The notes: generated by a model not told the origin, from the sequence alone. A stretch of 64,000 nt of DNA from Leadbettera azotonutricia ZAS-9 (GCF_000214355.1 NC_015577.1:744001-808000), one strand, 5' to 3'. Shown: positions 42,155 to 51,781, counted from the stretch's first letter. Numbers and translations: made by a program.

Positions 42155-43609
42155 ATGGGTGATCCAAAAGGTTTTTTGACGATAAAAAGAAAGGTCTCGG
42201 GCTACAGGCCGGTTGAAGAGCGTGTCAACGATTACAGCGAAGTTGAAGTCCAGCTTCCCGATGAGGAGAGGCGGCTTCAGGCTGCGCGCTGCATGGATTG
42301 CGGGGTGCCTTTCTGCCACTGGTCTTGCCCTGTCAGCAATGTCATGCCCGAATGGCAGGATAAGGTGTACCGCAGCGACTGGGTAGGCGCTTGGGCTATA
42401 TTGCAGGATACCAACCCCTTCCCCGAATTCACCGGCCGGGTCTGTCCTGCGCTGTGCGAAGCTTCCTGCGTGTTGGGGGCCAACGACGAGCCTGTGACCA
42501 TCAGGCAGAATGAACTTGCGGTTATCGAAAAGGCTTTTTCATTGGGCCTCGTTGTTCCCCGGCCTCCAAAAGCGAGGAACAACAAAAAGGTCGCCATTGT
42601 TGGCGCAGGGCCGTCTGGGCTTTCGGCGGCTTATTTTTTGAACCGCTTTGGTTTTTCCGTAACCGTCTACGAAGGAGATCGTAAAGTTGGCGGGTATCTC
42701 CGCTACGGCATTCCCGATTTTAAACTTGACAAAAGCTTTATCGACCGCCGCGTCAGGCTCATGGAGCAGGAAGGGGTGGTGTTCAAAACCAGCACCAGGG
42801 TTGGGGACGCGGTTTACGGTTTTGGCACCGGCAGCAAAGACAGCGCAGTTATAAGTCCCAAAGAGCTTGAATCCAAATACGATCTCATACTCCTCACCAT
42901 AGGCGCCCGTGATGCCCGTAACATCAAAGTTCCGGGGCGCGAAAATTCCGGCATAGTGCAGGCTTTGGATTTCCTTTCCCTTCAGAACCGGGCGGTGGGC
43001 AAGGAGCAGAATGAAGGCGCCGAACCTATTACCGCCTATGGCAAGAGGGTAGTGGTAATCGGGGGCGGCGATACCGGCTCGGATTGCGTGGGTACTGCAA
43101 ACCGCCAGGGTGCAATGAGTGTTACCCAGATAGAAGTCATGCCCAAGCCCCCTGAGCACCGGCCCGATTCGGCGCCCTGGCCCCTTTGGCCCACTGTGCT
43201 CAAGACCTCAAGCTCCCACCAGGAAGGAGGGGAACGCCTCTGGGCAGTCAACACTAAAGCGTTTAAAGGCAAAGACGGCAAGGTCAGCTCCCTGCAGCTG
43301 TGCAAGGTTGAATGGGCCATGAAGGACGGCCGTTTCGGAATGAGCGATATCCCCAACACGGAATTTGAAATCAACGCGGATCTTGTGCTTCTTGCAATGG
43401 GCTTTACCCATGTAGTGCAGGCAGGGGTCGTGGCCGATTTCGGCCTTGAACTGGATCAGAGGGGCAATATACGCACCGCAGGAAGCTTCCACACAAGCAA
43501 CCCAAAGGTGTGGGCCGCCGGGGACGCCAAAAACGGCGCAAGCCTCGTGGTGCGGGCCATTGCCGAGGGCAGGGCAGCCGCCGAAGCCATTGTGAAGCAC
43601 TTGGCCTAG
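42155..43609 (+). CDS. gltD: Glutamate synthase small subunit
   Basis: 484 residues. N-terminal two-cluster 4Fe-4S region (CMDCGVPFCHWSCPVSN and RVCPALCEASCVLG), an FAD site (VAIVGAGPSGLSAAYFL), and an NADPH site (VVVIGGGDTGSDCVG). It passes electrons from NADPH to GltB. Starts 9 bp after gltB. Its stop overlaps the end of the convergent tlpA gene by 4 bp. Confidence 0.97.
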   Translation: MGDPKGFLTIKRKVSGYRPVEERVNDYSEVEVQLPDEERRLQAARCMDCGVPFCHWSCPVSNVMPEWQDKVYRSDWVGAWAILQDTNPFPEFTGRVCPALCEASCVLGANDEPVTIRQNELAVIEKAFSLGLVVPRPPKARNNKKVAIVGAGPSGLSAAYFLNRFGFSVTVYEGDRKVGGYLRYGIPDFKLDKSFIDRRVRLMEQEGVVFKTSTRVGDAVYGFGTGSKDSAVISPKELESKYDLILLTIGARDARNIKVPGRENSGIVQALDFLSLQNRAVGKEQNEGAEPITAYGKRVVVIGGGDTGSDCVGTANRQGAMSVTQIEVMPKPPEHRPDSAPWPLWPTVLKTSSSHQEGGERLWAVNTKAFKGKDGKVSSLQLCKVEWAMKDGRFGMSDIPNTEFEINADLVLLAMGFTHVVQAGVVADFGLELDQRGNIRTAGSFHTSNPKVWAAGDAKNGASLVVRAIAEGRAAAEAIVKHLA

Positions 43610-44154
43610 CTTTTAAGCAATGCCTCAAAAGCCGCGATAATTTTCGGATTGTCCCAGTTAAGGCTTCCTGCAACGCGTATGATTATTTTCCCGTCCCGGT
43701 CGATAATGCAGGTAGTGGGAATTGCCCGCACTCCGTATCTGGAACTTACGCTTCCCGAGGTGTCCAGGGTCGCAGGAAAAGTAAATTTATTGCTCTTCAT
43801 AAATGACAGTACTTCTGCGTTTTTTTCCTGGCAGTTTACGGCGAGAATCTCAAGGCCCTGATTTTTAAAACGCTGATAAAGATTCTCCATGGAAGGCATT
43901 TCCACTCTGCAGGGCCCGCACCATGTGGCCCAGAAATTGAGAAATACTACTTTCCCCTTTAAGGCAGAAAGTTTCTGCTCCTTCCCGTCCAGGAGGGGCA
44001 GGGAGAATTCTATGGGGTTTATCCTGTCTTTTAGAACCGGCAAGCCTGCATCGGCAAAGGCTTTTGCTATATCGCCAGGTACCGGATCTGCGAACGCAGC
44101 AATAGGCGACAGTAAAAGTACTAATACCACCAACCGGAATTCAGCTTTTTTCAT
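43606..44154 (-). CDS. TlpA/ResA-like periplasmic thioredoxin
   Basis: 182 residues from ATG 44154; an upstream in-frame ATG gives a poor N-terminus. Signal peptide (FRLVVLVLLLSPIAAFA) and a thioredoxin fold with active site WATWCGPCRVEMP and the cis-Pro region RAIPTTCIIDRDGKI. It reduces or oxidises thiols in the periplasm, likely with electrons from the CcdA encoded nearby. FluC is encoded between them on the other strand. Confidence 0.9.
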   Translation of the reverse strand: MKKAEFRLVVLVLLLSPIAAFADPVPGDIAKAFADAGLPVLKDRINPIEFSLPLLDGKEQKLSALKGKVVFLNFWATWCGPCRVEMPSMENLYQRFKNQGLEILAVNCQEKNAEVLSFMKSNKFTFPATLDTSGSVSSRYGVRAIPTTCIIDRDGKIIIRVAGSLNWDNPKIIAAFEALLKS

Positions 44155-44232
44155 ATTTCTGCCTCTTTCAAATCTGTTACCGTCATGATATAAGTATAGC
44201 ATCATTCTTTTTAAAGGCCAAGGAGCATGGCA

Positions 44233-44610
44233 ATGGATTATTTATGCGTATTTATAGGAGGAGGCGCCGGTTCTTTGCTGCGCTTTATCTCAATTCAGTT
44301 TGTCAATCAATTTTTTGATAGTAAATATTCAACCGGGACGTTGTTTGTAAATTGTTTTGGCGCTTTTGTTGTCGGCTTTTTGGTAAACAAGCTGGTTCCC
44401 TTTGATGTTAAATGGAGATTGTTTTTTATTACCGGTTTTTTGGGAGGGTATACAACCTTCTCCACATATGCGCTCGAGACAGTGCGCTATTTTACTGACG
44501 GAAATTTAAAACAGGGGATTATTAATATTTTGCTGAACAATGTGTTGAGCCTGCTTTTTGTTTTGCTGGGAATGGGCTTGAGTTCGGATTTCATAAAATC
44601 CCCCCGCTAG
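44233..44610 (+). CDS. fluC: Fluoride channel FluC/CrcB
   Basis: 125 residues from ATG 44233 (AAGGAG ends 8 bp upstream; the ATG at 44227 is too close to it). Four membrane segments. Family signatures: GGGAGSLLRF, TLFVNCFGAFVVGFL with the channel Asn, and GFLGGYTTFSTYALE with the Phe/Thr/Ser of the pore. It exports fluoride as a dual-topology dimer. I looked for a fluoride riboswitch in the 78-bp leader and saw none. The last 20 bp overlap the convergent ccdA. Confidence 0.94.
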   Translation: MDYLCVFIGGGAGSLLRFISIQFVNQFFDSKYSTGTLFVNCFGAFVVGFLVNKLVPFDVKWRLFFITGFLGGYTTFSTYALETVRYFTDGNLKQGIINILLNNVLSLLFVLLGMGLSSDFIKSPR

Positions 44611-45286
44611 GAATAAGCCTGTTCAATATTGTAAATTTTCCGCTCAGTATCAGTATTCCGATAAGAATAAGCATAACGCCGCTTATCTTCCTGATCAAGG
44701 GAAGGCGGGATGTGAGCCATGCCTTGCGGGCCAAAAAACGGTCAAAGAAAATCGCAACTCCCAAAAAAGGCAGCCCAAGGCCCGCAGAATACACAACCAG
44801 GTAGAGGACCGCAACACCGGCTTTTCCCTGCTGGCCCGCCAAAAGAAGTATGCTGGCAAGTATGGGGCCTATGCAGGGAGTCCATCCTGCGCCGAAGGCA
44901 AGGCCGGCAAGAAACGTGCCGATAATTCCCCTCGGGCGTTTTTCTGAATGATAGCGTTTTTCATAATTAAGAAAGGAAAGAAAATCGAAGATGACATTCA
45001 GCCCCAGAACAATGACAATGATCCCCGCCACGATATTTATGTATTGCGATATTCCTCCAATAAAGAAAAAGAAGAGGGACGAAAGTATGCTGAGCAGCAC
45101 AAAAACTGCGCTGAAACCCAAAATGAAGCTCACTGTCCCGACTATGAGGTGAGGCCCCCTTGAATCCCCGGCACTCATGCCCCCAAGTATGCTTAGGTAC
45201 GAAGGGATGAGAGGCAGCACGCAGGGGGAGAGGAATGAGAGCAGCCCTGCGGCAAATGCCAAAAATATTGAAAGCGTATCTGACAT
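44591..45286 (-). CDS. ccdA: CcdA/DsbD-like thiol-electron transporter
   Basis: 231 residues from ATG 45286 (MSDTLSIFLAFAAGLLSF); longer readings upstream run antisense to the HAD gene. Six membrane segments with the two redox Cys of the family, in FLSPCVLPLIPSY and GAGWTPCIGPILA. It moves reducing equivalents from cytoplasmic thioredoxin to periplasmic TlpA-type proteins. Divergent from the HAD gene with only 28 bp between. Confidence 0.94.
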   Translation of the reverse strand: MSDTLSIFLAFAAGLLSFLSPCVLPLIPSYLSILGGMSAGDSRGPHLIVGTVSFILGFSAVFVLLSILSSLFFFFIGGISQYINIVAGIIVIVLGLNVIFDFLSFLNYEKRYHSEKRPRGIIGTFLAGLAFGAGWTPCIGPILASILLLAGQQGKAGVAVLYLVVYSAGLGLPFLGVAIFFDRFLARKAWLTSRLPLIRKISGVMLILIGILILSGKFTILNRLIPSGGIL

Positions 45287-45314
45287 ATCTTTTATTTTAG
45301 TATATACTGGGGAT

Positions 45315-46178
45315 ATGTCAACTTCATTGGATACTTCAAAAATAAAAGCCCTGGCCCTGGATTTGGATGGTACCCTTCTTGCGCCCGGCGCTGTCTTGAG
45401 CGAAAGAACTGCCCGGGTCATAAACGCCTGCCGGGAAAAAGGCCTGCAAATCATTTTTGCCACAGGCCGGGCCAGGGAGGCTGCGGAGAAATTCAGGATA
45501 CCTCTGGGCGCCGAAGGACCCATGGTCTACTTTAACGGTGCCATTGTGGCTGATATGCCGTCGGGGAAGACGCTGCATACCTGCCTTATGGACAAGGAAT
45601 CCGTGGAGTTTTGCATAGATCTTTCAAGGCAACTGGATATCTATTATCAGGTTTATTTCCCTGGAACCGCTGCCCGGCCCGAATCTTTTCTCATGGCCGA
45701 GAAGGCCGGAGCCCAAAGGGATATGTATCACAACCATACCGGTATTCTTGCCGAGCTGGGAGATCTCAAAGAAGCCCTCGGCAAGCCCGGAATTACGGGA
45801 GTTGTTAAAACCATGTATCTGGCTGAACCCGAGGTTCTGGACAGTGTCTTAAGGCCCAAGCTTGAAGATCATTTTGGCAAAGGCCCTGGTTCCGCTGTTT
45901 ATATGGCCCGCACCTTAAAAACTTTTCTTGAGGTTATGAATATCACCGTTTCAAAAGGTTCCGGCCTCAGCATAGCCCTGAACAGGCTGGGCATAAAAAG
46001 CGAAGAAGTAATCGCCTTCGGAGATGAAGAAAACGATCTCCCCATGTTCAAGATCGCAGGCTATTCCGTTGCCCCCGCCAATGCCAAGGATGCAGTGAAA
46101 GCCGCTGCTGATCTTGTAATTGGTACAAATGCTGAAGACGGGGTGGCTGTATTTTTGGAAGAAGCATTTTTGCGTTAA
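45315..46178 (+). CDS. HAD superfamily phosphatase, Cof type (second copy)
   Basis: 287 residues from ATG 45315 with GGGG upstream; the reading frame is open further back across ccdA but is not needed. HAD motif I KALALDLDGTLLAPG, FATGRAREAA, and FGDEENDLPMFKIAG. Cap domain of the C2 type. Substrate unknown. Distant paralogue of the gene at 33156. Convergent with the ribokinase gene (4-bp overlap). Confidence 0.92.
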   Translation: MSTSLDTSKIKALALDLDGTLLAPGAVLSERTARVINACREKGLQIIFATGRAREAAEKFRIPLGAEGPMVYFNGAIVADMPSGKTLHTCLMDKESVEFCIDLSRQLDIYYQVYFPGTAARPESFLMAEKAGAQRDMYHNHTGILAELGDLKEALGKPGITGVVKTMYLAEPEVLDSVLRPKLEDHFGKGPGSAVYMARTLKTFLEVMNITVSKGSGLSIALNRLGIKSEEVIAFGDEENDLPMFKIAGYSVAPANAKDAVKAAADLVIGTNAEDGVAVFLEEAFLR

Positions 46179-47074
46179 AAGACTTCGCTTGCAAAAGGAA
46201 CTGCTTCCATGGCCCCGGGCCTGGATACCGCAATGGACGAAGCCTTGCACGCGAGGCGCAGAGCTTCGTTGACATCGATGCCTCTTGCCCTGGCCGCGAT
46301 AAAATAACCTGAAAACGTATCTCCTGCGCCGGTGGTGTCCACTACCGGAATATCCACTATATCGCCCTTGGCTCTTTCGTTTTTGAATCCGTAGAAGGCT
46401 CCTTCTTTTCCCGCAGTGAGGATGATCTCCGCATGTGGAAATTTCGTTACCAGTTTTTCGAGGATAACCGGGAAAGGCGCATTCTTGTCGGCACCGCCGG
46501 TTCCGCCCTCGGCAGCGAGAGCTGCGCCCTCGAGTTCATTTACGAAGAAGGTGTCCACGAGATCCAGGGGCACGGAAGAAATTTTTTCATCGTACGGTGA
46601 AGGGTTAAAGCAAACCTTGAGGCCCCGCTTCTTGGCCTCGGCGATGATTTCCGCTGCATGTACAATTTCATTTTGCAAAATGACGATATCGTCCTTGCCA
46701 AAGTTGCCGAGCACTTTATTGACTTCTTCCACAGTAATTGCACCATTGCCCCCCGCATAAGGGACTATGGCGTTCTGTCCGTTTTTATCAACCTGAATGA
46801 GCGCGTTGCCTGTAGCCCCCTCATAAATGGTGACAAGGCTCGTATCAACTTTATAACTGCGCAGCAGTTCCAAAAGGAACTCGCCATCATGGCCAATTTT
46901 CCCGGCCAGGTATACCGGCACCCCTGCCTTTGCCAGTGCCGCCGCCTGGTTTGATCCCTTGCCCCCGGGTCCGCGTTTAAAATCGCCTGCGCTCACCGTC
47001 TCGCCGGGCATGGCAATATGATCCACAGAAAAAATAAGATCGATATTGATGGCCCCGTATACAAGTATTTTCAT
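46175..47074 (-). CDS. rbsK: Ribokinase
   Basis: 299 residues, PfkB family. KFxG-type start (MKILVYGAINIDLIFSVDHI), first signature GGKGSNQAAALAKAG, second signature DTTGAGDTFSGYF with the catalytic Asp. It phosphorylates ribose (or a similar sugar) to the 5-phosphate. The start overlaps the LacI-regulator stop by 4 bp, so the two are one unit, divergent from the sugar ABC/glycosidase operon. In that setting it could handle ribose freed by the nucleoside hydrolase and ADP-ribosylglycohydrolases. Confidence 0.92.
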   Translation of the reverse strand: MKILVYGAINIDLIFSVDHIAMPGETVSAGDFKRGPGGKGSNQAAALAKAGVPVYLAGKIGHDGEFLLELLRSYKVDTSLVTIYEGATGNALIQVDKNGQNAIVPYAGGNGAITVEEVNKVLGNFGKDDIVILQNEIVHAAEIIAEAKKRGLKVCFNPSPYDEKISSVPLDLVDTFFVNELEGAALAAEGGTGGADKNAPFPVILEKLVTKFPHAEIILTAGKEGAFYGFKNERAKGDIVDIPVVDTTGAGDTFSGYFIAARARGIDVNEALRLACKASSIAVSRPGAMEAVPFASEVF

Positions 47075-48093
47075 ATATTCCTCACGCTGCCCCGGATAAC
47101 CAATTTTCCTGAAACCAGGATCTTTTCCGGGCTTGAATGGGTCAGCCCATTGATTTTATCCGACAACCGTTCCAAAGCCCGTTCCCCAATCTGATGGGTA
47201 GAAACTTTCACGGTGGTAAGGGGAGGCTCGGTAATGCTGCTTGAAGGGAGATCGTCAAAGCCTATGACGCTGACATCTTCCGGCACCCGCAAGCCCCTGT
47301 CCTTCAAAGCCCTTATGCAGCCGAATGCCATAATATCGTTCATGCAGAAAAAAGCAGTTGGGATGTTCCCCGGCTTGCCGAGGAAACGGCTCATATCGCT
47401 TGCAGCCTGATCCACCGTGGGATCGACGCTGACCAGGTATTTTTCCTGCACCGGCATGGAGAAGTACTCCATTGCCTCCCGGAAGCCTTCTTCCCTCATC
47501 CTGAAATTCCTGGTTTCAAAACGACTCTTCACAAGCCCTATGCTCCGGTGGCCGCTTTTGTAGAGATATTGGACAGACTGGAACACGCCGTCGTCATTGT
47601 CAATGTCGATACAGTCAAAAGCCGCCAAAGGAAAACAGGTATCAATAAAAACCATGGGGATGGAAAGGCCGGTGAAAAAATCCAACTCATGGGCGTTAAG
47701 CTCGGTCCCCAATACGATAAGCCCGTCCGCCGCAGTTTCCCGCTGGGCCTCCACAATGTCTTCCACAGGCACTTTATTATAGAACGAAACTTCAAGCTTG
47801 TACTTCCGCTTTTTTGCCCCTGCTTCTATCCCTTCAAGGTATTCGGTGATAAAGGCGTTGTGCCGCTCGTTGACGATATGCCCGTGCTTGGCGATTTTCA
47901 GCATCTTGATAGTGATATTTTCGTTGGTTTGATAAGGATTACCTAGTATAGACTTATACCCCATCTGGGTGGCGATATTGAGGATGTTCTGCCTAACTTT
48001 ATCGCTGACCCCGGTTTTGTTATTCAAAGCCAAGGAAACGGCAGCAGGGGAGACTTTTGCGATCTTTGCTATGTCTATAACTCGAGGAGACAT
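47071..48093 (-). CDS. LacI family transcriptional regulator
   Basis: 340 residues. N-terminal HTH (IDIAKIAKVSPAAVSLALNN) and hinge helix, then a periplasmic-binding-like sugar domain (DGLIVLGTELNAHEL, FFCMNDIMAFGCIRALKD, VIGFDDLPSSSITEPPLTTV). It is coupled to rbsK and divergent from the ABC operon, whose start carries a 26-bp inverted repeat placed where a repressor would sit. It probably represses both units until a sugar is bound. Confidence 0.93.
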   Translation of the reverse strand: MSPRVIDIAKIAKVSPAAVSLALNNKTGVSDKVRQNILNIATQMGYKSILGNPYQTNENITIKMLKIAKHGHIVNERHNAFITEYLEGIEAGAKKRKYKLEVSFYNKVPVEDIVEAQRETAADGLIVLGTELNAHELDFFTGLSIPMVFIDTCFPLAAFDCIDIDNDDGVFQSVQYLYKSGHRSIGLVKSRFETRNFRMREEGFREAMEYFSMPVQEKYLVSVDPTVDQAASDMSRFLGKPGNIPTAFFCMNDIMAFGCIRALKDRGLRVPEDVSVIGFDDLPSSSITEPPLTTVKVSTHQIGERALERLSDKINGLTHSSPEKILVSGKLVIRGSVRNI

Positions 48094-48259
48094 ATACTCA
48101 CTTTGTAGTACTTTTCTGAAGTTTTGTCAATTGGGAATAAAATATTTTACTATAAATATAAAATTTTTTAGTACAAGGTCTTGGTTATCTCTATAATTCG
48201 TTATATTATATATAATTAACAGATATAATAAAAAAAGATAGAAAATTTTGATAAAACGC

Positions 48260-48326
48260 TTGACATTTTTAACCTTGATCTTGTATAAATAAAAATTAAG
48301 ATATTACTAAATAATTTTAGTAATAT
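48260..48326 (+). promoter_or_regulatory. Promoter plus inverted-repeat operator of the sugar ABC operon
   Basis: TTGACA (48260-48265), 18-bp spacer, TATAAA (48284-48289); start expected near 48296. Just downstream, ATATTACTAAA (48301-48311) and TTTAGTAATAT (48316-48326) form a perfect inverted repeat with 11-bp arms and a 4-bp spacer. It overlaps the annotated ATG at 48325. A +5 to +30 position is typical of a LacI-type operator. Confidence 0.72.
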
Positions 48327-49317
48327 GAAAAAATTTATATGGAAGGGGCTAAACTTGATTAGGGAAAGGGATCGGTCATTTTCTCAAATATCTCCAAATA
48401 GCCATTTATGGAGGCAGCGGATATTGGATGAGATTAAATCAAATTGGATCCTTTACTTATTTGTTTTTCCGGCGTTTCTTACAGTTTTATTTTTTAGTTA
48501 TGGACCGATGGTGTTTTTAATAACTTCATTTTTTGATTACAACCCCATACGAGGTCTTATGGGAAGTCGTTTCATAGGATTTGCAAATTTTGCAAGGGCG
48601 ATTAATGATAAATATTTTTGGCAAGCCTTTGGAAATACTGTATTTATTAAGACCAGCGAGACTTTAATAACATTCCCCCTTTCAATAATACTATCGCTTT
48701 TTCTCTTTGAGGCTAGTCGGGGTTATAAAAAAATAGTGCAAACCGCAACAATATTGCCCTATTTCATTTCATGGATTGTTGTTAGTGCTATGTTTAAAAA
48801 CCTTCTTGCTCCCAGTGGAGGTCTTGTTAATGAAATTTTGGTATCGGTATTCAAAATTAAGCCTATTGCATTTCTTACAACGAGTTCAACCTTTCGGTGG
48901 GTAATAATTTTACAGGATGCCTGGAAGTATGGCGGATATTTTGCAGTAATCTACCATTCTGCAATGATAGCCATTGATACCACGTTGTTTGAAGTTGCAA
49001 CTTTGGATGGTGCCGGTAGGTGGCGCCAAATGGTTTCAGTTACTTTGCCTAGTATTAAGCCAACGCTGGTTACCATGTTTGTCTTGTTAACCGGTTATAT
49101 AGTAATTGGACCTTTTGAACAGGTTTTTGCTCAATACCATCCGATTGTATATGATACAGGTGATATTGTTGAGACTTATTCCTATAGATTGGGATTATCG
49201 CAATATAAATATGGCTTTGCTGTCGCCATCGGTTTTATCCAGTCAATCATTGCTACAACAGTAGTTTTGATAGCCAATTTTGTTTTATTGAAGAAAACAA
49301 ACGAAAGGGTATTTTGA
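48325..49317 (+). CDS. Sugar ABC transporter permease (LplB/YteP type)
   Basis: 330 residues from ATG 48325. This ATG has no Shine-Dalgarno and lies in the operator; TTG 48355 is in frame, preceded by GGAAGGGG at good spacing, and may be the real start (320 residues). Six membrane segments; EAA loop at ATLDGAGRWRQMVSVTLPSI. Typical CUT1 partner of YtcP/LplC. Visibly AT-rich, unlike the flanking genes upstream of 48.1 kb. Confidence 0.93.
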   Translation: MKKFIWKGLNLIRERDRSFSQISPNSHLWRQRILDEIKSNWILYLFVFPAFLTVLFFSYGPMVFLITSFFDYNPIRGLMGSRFIGFANFARAINDKYFWQAFGNTVFIKTSETLITFPLSIILSLFLFEASRGYKKIVQTATILPYFISWIVVSAMFKNLLAPSGGLVNEILVSVFKIKPIAFLTTSSTFRWVIILQDAWKYGGYFAVIYHSAMIAIDTTLFEVATLDGAGRWRQMVSVTLPSIKPTLVTMFVLLTGYIVIGPFEQVFAQYHPIVYDTGDIVETYSYRLGLSQYKYGFAVAIGFIQSIIATTVVLIANFVLLKKTNERVF

Positions 49318-50204
49318 TGAATAAAGATGTCCAGGAAAGATTGCGCATCGGGATCAAGAGTGATCCTATCGGTTTTTTATTCATCCATGGTACTCTTCTA
49401 ATAGCGATAATTTTAACCGCATATCCTTTGTTTTATGTATTGTTATTGGCTGTTATGCCTTATAAAAACTTTGTTCAAACCACTATTCATTTTCTTCCCA
49501 ATGGATTTACTACAATATATTTCAAGCAAATATTTTCAGATGCAAATCTTCCTTCAGGATTTATTGTATCAATATTCCGAACAGCTGTCGGGACAATATT
49601 GAGTGTTGTATTTACAATGATGGCTGCATATGCACTCTCAAGCAAACGACTTAGGTTAAGTAGAGCCTTGTCTATATTCTTTTTGATCCCGATGTTTTTC
49701 TCTGCTGGCATTATTCCATTTTATTTAACAGTTAATGCCTTTAAACTAACTAATACATTTTGGTCCATGATTTTTCCGAATATTTGTATGCCTATGTGGT
49801 TTTTTGTTGCGAGGGCTAATTTGTCAAGTTATCCACAGGAAATTTTGGAAGCAGCACATATTGATGGTGCTGGACAGTTACGTATTTTTTGGAGAATAGT
49901 ATGGCCCACCAATACGCCGATCATTGCTACTATTGCGATGATGTATGGTGTGTTCCATTGGAATGAATATTTTTATACGCGAATCTTGGTACATAAAAAC
50001 CTGTGGACGGCTCCAGTGCATTTATATAACCTTATTCAACAGCAGAGACTTTTATCTAGTCTTGGAATTGGTGCGGTTATGACAGAACCGCTTTGTTATC
50101 AGGCCGCAGTGTCTGCATGTTTGATTTTGCCTATTTTAATTGTATATCCCTTTTTACAGCGATTTATCGTTTCTGGATTAACGGCAGGTTCTGTAAAAGG
50201 ATAA
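49317..50204 (+). CDS. Sugar ABC transporter permease (LplC/YtcP type)
   Basis: 295 residues from ATG 49317, in a TGATG overlap with the preceding stop. Six membrane segments; EAA loop at LEAAHIDGAGQLRIFWRIVW. It forms a heterodimer with the preceding permease. No ATPase gene is in the operon; CUT1 systems often share an MsmK-type ATPase encoded elsewhere. Confidence 0.93.
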   Translation: MNKDVQERLRIGIKSDPIGFLFIHGTLLIAIILTAYPLFYVLLLAVMPYKNFVQTTIHFLPNGFTTIYFKQIFSDANLPSGFIVSIFRTAVGTILSVVFTMMAAYALSSKRLRLSRALSIFFLIPMFFSAGIIPFYLTVNAFKLTNTFWSMIFPNICMPMWFFVARANLSSYPQEILEAAHIDGAGQLRIFWRIVWPTNTPIIATIAMMYGVFHWNEYFYTRILVHKNLWTAPVHLYNLIQQQRLLSSLGIGAVMTEPLCYQAAVSACLILPILIVYPFLQRFIVSGLTAGSVKG

Positions 50205-50227
50205 ATATTATTTCAGGAGGAGCAGAG

Positions 50228-51781
50228 ATGAAGAAATTTTTATTGTTGTTGGTAAGTATGGCTTTAATAATGGCCATACTTGGGTGCTCGGGTAAAAAAA
50301 ATAATGCCAGTGGTTCTGGTGGTCCTGATTCTATCCGAATGATGATAACACAGAGTGGAGGAGGTATTTCAGATTGGGCAAACAATTCTATTTTTCAGGC
50401 AATTGAAAAAGCAACGAACACAAAAATAGAAATGGAATTTGTAGAATATGAAGGATTTCCAGAGCTTTTAACCACCGCTGCGGCTTCAGGCACTTTCCCT
50501 GATATGGCTTCGTTCATTTTCCATGGGTCAAAGACATTCCTTCAGACATTGGTTGAAAATGATATTATAGCGGCATATGAAGGAGATGTAGCAGCAGCAT
50601 GTCCAGAAATAATAAAAAGATATGCTGAAAACCCAAGTCTGACTGAACTGAAAATAAATGGGAAAATATATTTTCAGCCGCTGTATTGGGGAAATAAAAA
50701 TGATCCAAATATTGGACTTATTCACATACGTAAAGATATAATTGATAAATATGGCTTAAAAATACCGGATACGTGGGATGAGTATCTTGAGTATTTAAGA
50801 ACTTGCGTAAAAAAGGAAGGGATTTATGGAGTTACTTTTAACGGACAGGCTGCCGGTGATGGCCTTCAGCAGGCGTTAAATGTTTATTTAGGTTCTTATA
50901 GTATACCTTATGTTGGATGGTATAAAGATGATAAAGGGAACTACCAGTATTGGTTAACTGCAGAACATTCATCTGATGCTATCGTCGCTTTCCGGCGTTT
51001 ATTTGCCGAAGGGCTTGTTGATCCAAATGTAATGACATATAACGAGGAAATGCTGAAGAATTCATATATTTCAGGACGTAATGGGTCAATGATTTATAAT
51101 GGTGGAGGACATATTGGTCGTACTCAAAATGATTTTGCTTTAGTAAACCCTGGTTATAAAGAATATGTAACTCAAGCCTTGGATTGCGGTGGTGGTTCTC
51201 GTGGTTATACCCAGGAGCCAATGTTCGGACAGTTAAATGCCATTGGAGGAACCCCTTATAATAATCCGGTTGCAGCAGCAAGGATTGTGAATTTTCTACA
51301 AAGTGCAGAAGGTGAACAGCTTACAGCTATAGGAATTGAAGGGGAAGATTGGAGACGTGAGAATGGAAATATTGTCTGTCTTGAAGCTAAATACCAACAC
51401 GGCTTTCCTAGAGAAGCTGGTGTGAATGGTGCGCATCCTCTTTCAGCAGGTATTGTTAGTTGGCAGTCTCAGGCGTGGCAAGATTTTAATCTTCTTTATG
51501 GTAAGGACGAGGCTTATAATAATTGGTATAAGGAAATGAGAGATAATCAATGTCGTTATCAGGTACCAGCTTATGGAATTATGCTAACTACACCTGAATG
51601 GTCAGATTTTCAGGCGGTAGGCAATGATCTACTTCAAAGGGCCATAGCAACTGCTTGGCATGCCAATTCTGATGATGAAGCACGTAGAATTTGGACTAAT
51701 TTTGTAAAAGAATGGGTAAATGCTGGAGGTCTTAAAGCTTCTGCAACAGTTGAAAAGATACTTAAACAAATGTATGGTTAA
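50228..51781 (+). CDS. Sugar ABC transporter substrate-binding lipoprotein (LplA type)
   Basis: 517 residues from ATG 50228 with CAGGAGGAG upstream; longer readings reach into the permease gene. Signal peptide with lipobox MAILGC at the end of about 20 residues, then a large (over 500-residue) binding protein of the LplA/YtcQ group (NTKIEMEFVEYEGFPELLTT, LIHIRKDIIDKYGLKIPDTW). It binds an oligosaccharide or glycoside outside the membrane. Gene is AT-rich. Confidence 0.92.
   Translation: MKKFLLLLVSMALIMAILGCSGKKNNASGSGGPDSIRMMITQSGGGISDWANNSIFQAIEKATNTKIEMEFVEYEGFPELLTTAAASGTFPDMASFIFHGSKTFLQTLVENDIIAAYEGDVAAACPEIIKRYAENPSLTELKINGKIYFQPLYWGNKNDPNIGLIHIRKDIIDKYGLKIPDTWDEYLEYLRTCVKKEGIYGVTFNGQAAGDGLQQALNVYLGSYSIPYVGWYKDDKGNYQYWLTAEHSSDAIVAFRRLFAEGLVDPNVMTYNEEMLKNSYISGRNGSMIYNGGGHIGRTQNDFALVNPGYKEYVTQALDCGGGSRGYTQEPMFGQLNAIGGTPYNNPVAAARIVNFLQSAEGEQLTAIGIEGEDWRRENGNIVCLEAKYQHGFPREAGVNGAHPLSAGIVSWQSQAWQDFNLLYGKDEAYNNWYKEMRDNQCRYQVPAYGIMLTTPEWSDFQAVGNDLLQRAIATAWHANSDDEARRIWTNFVKEWVNAGGLKASATVEKILKQMYG

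Noticed and set aside
44155-44232. Fluoride riboswitch before fluC
   Set aside because: The leader lacks the GG-GATGG and CTGATG elements of that aptamer.
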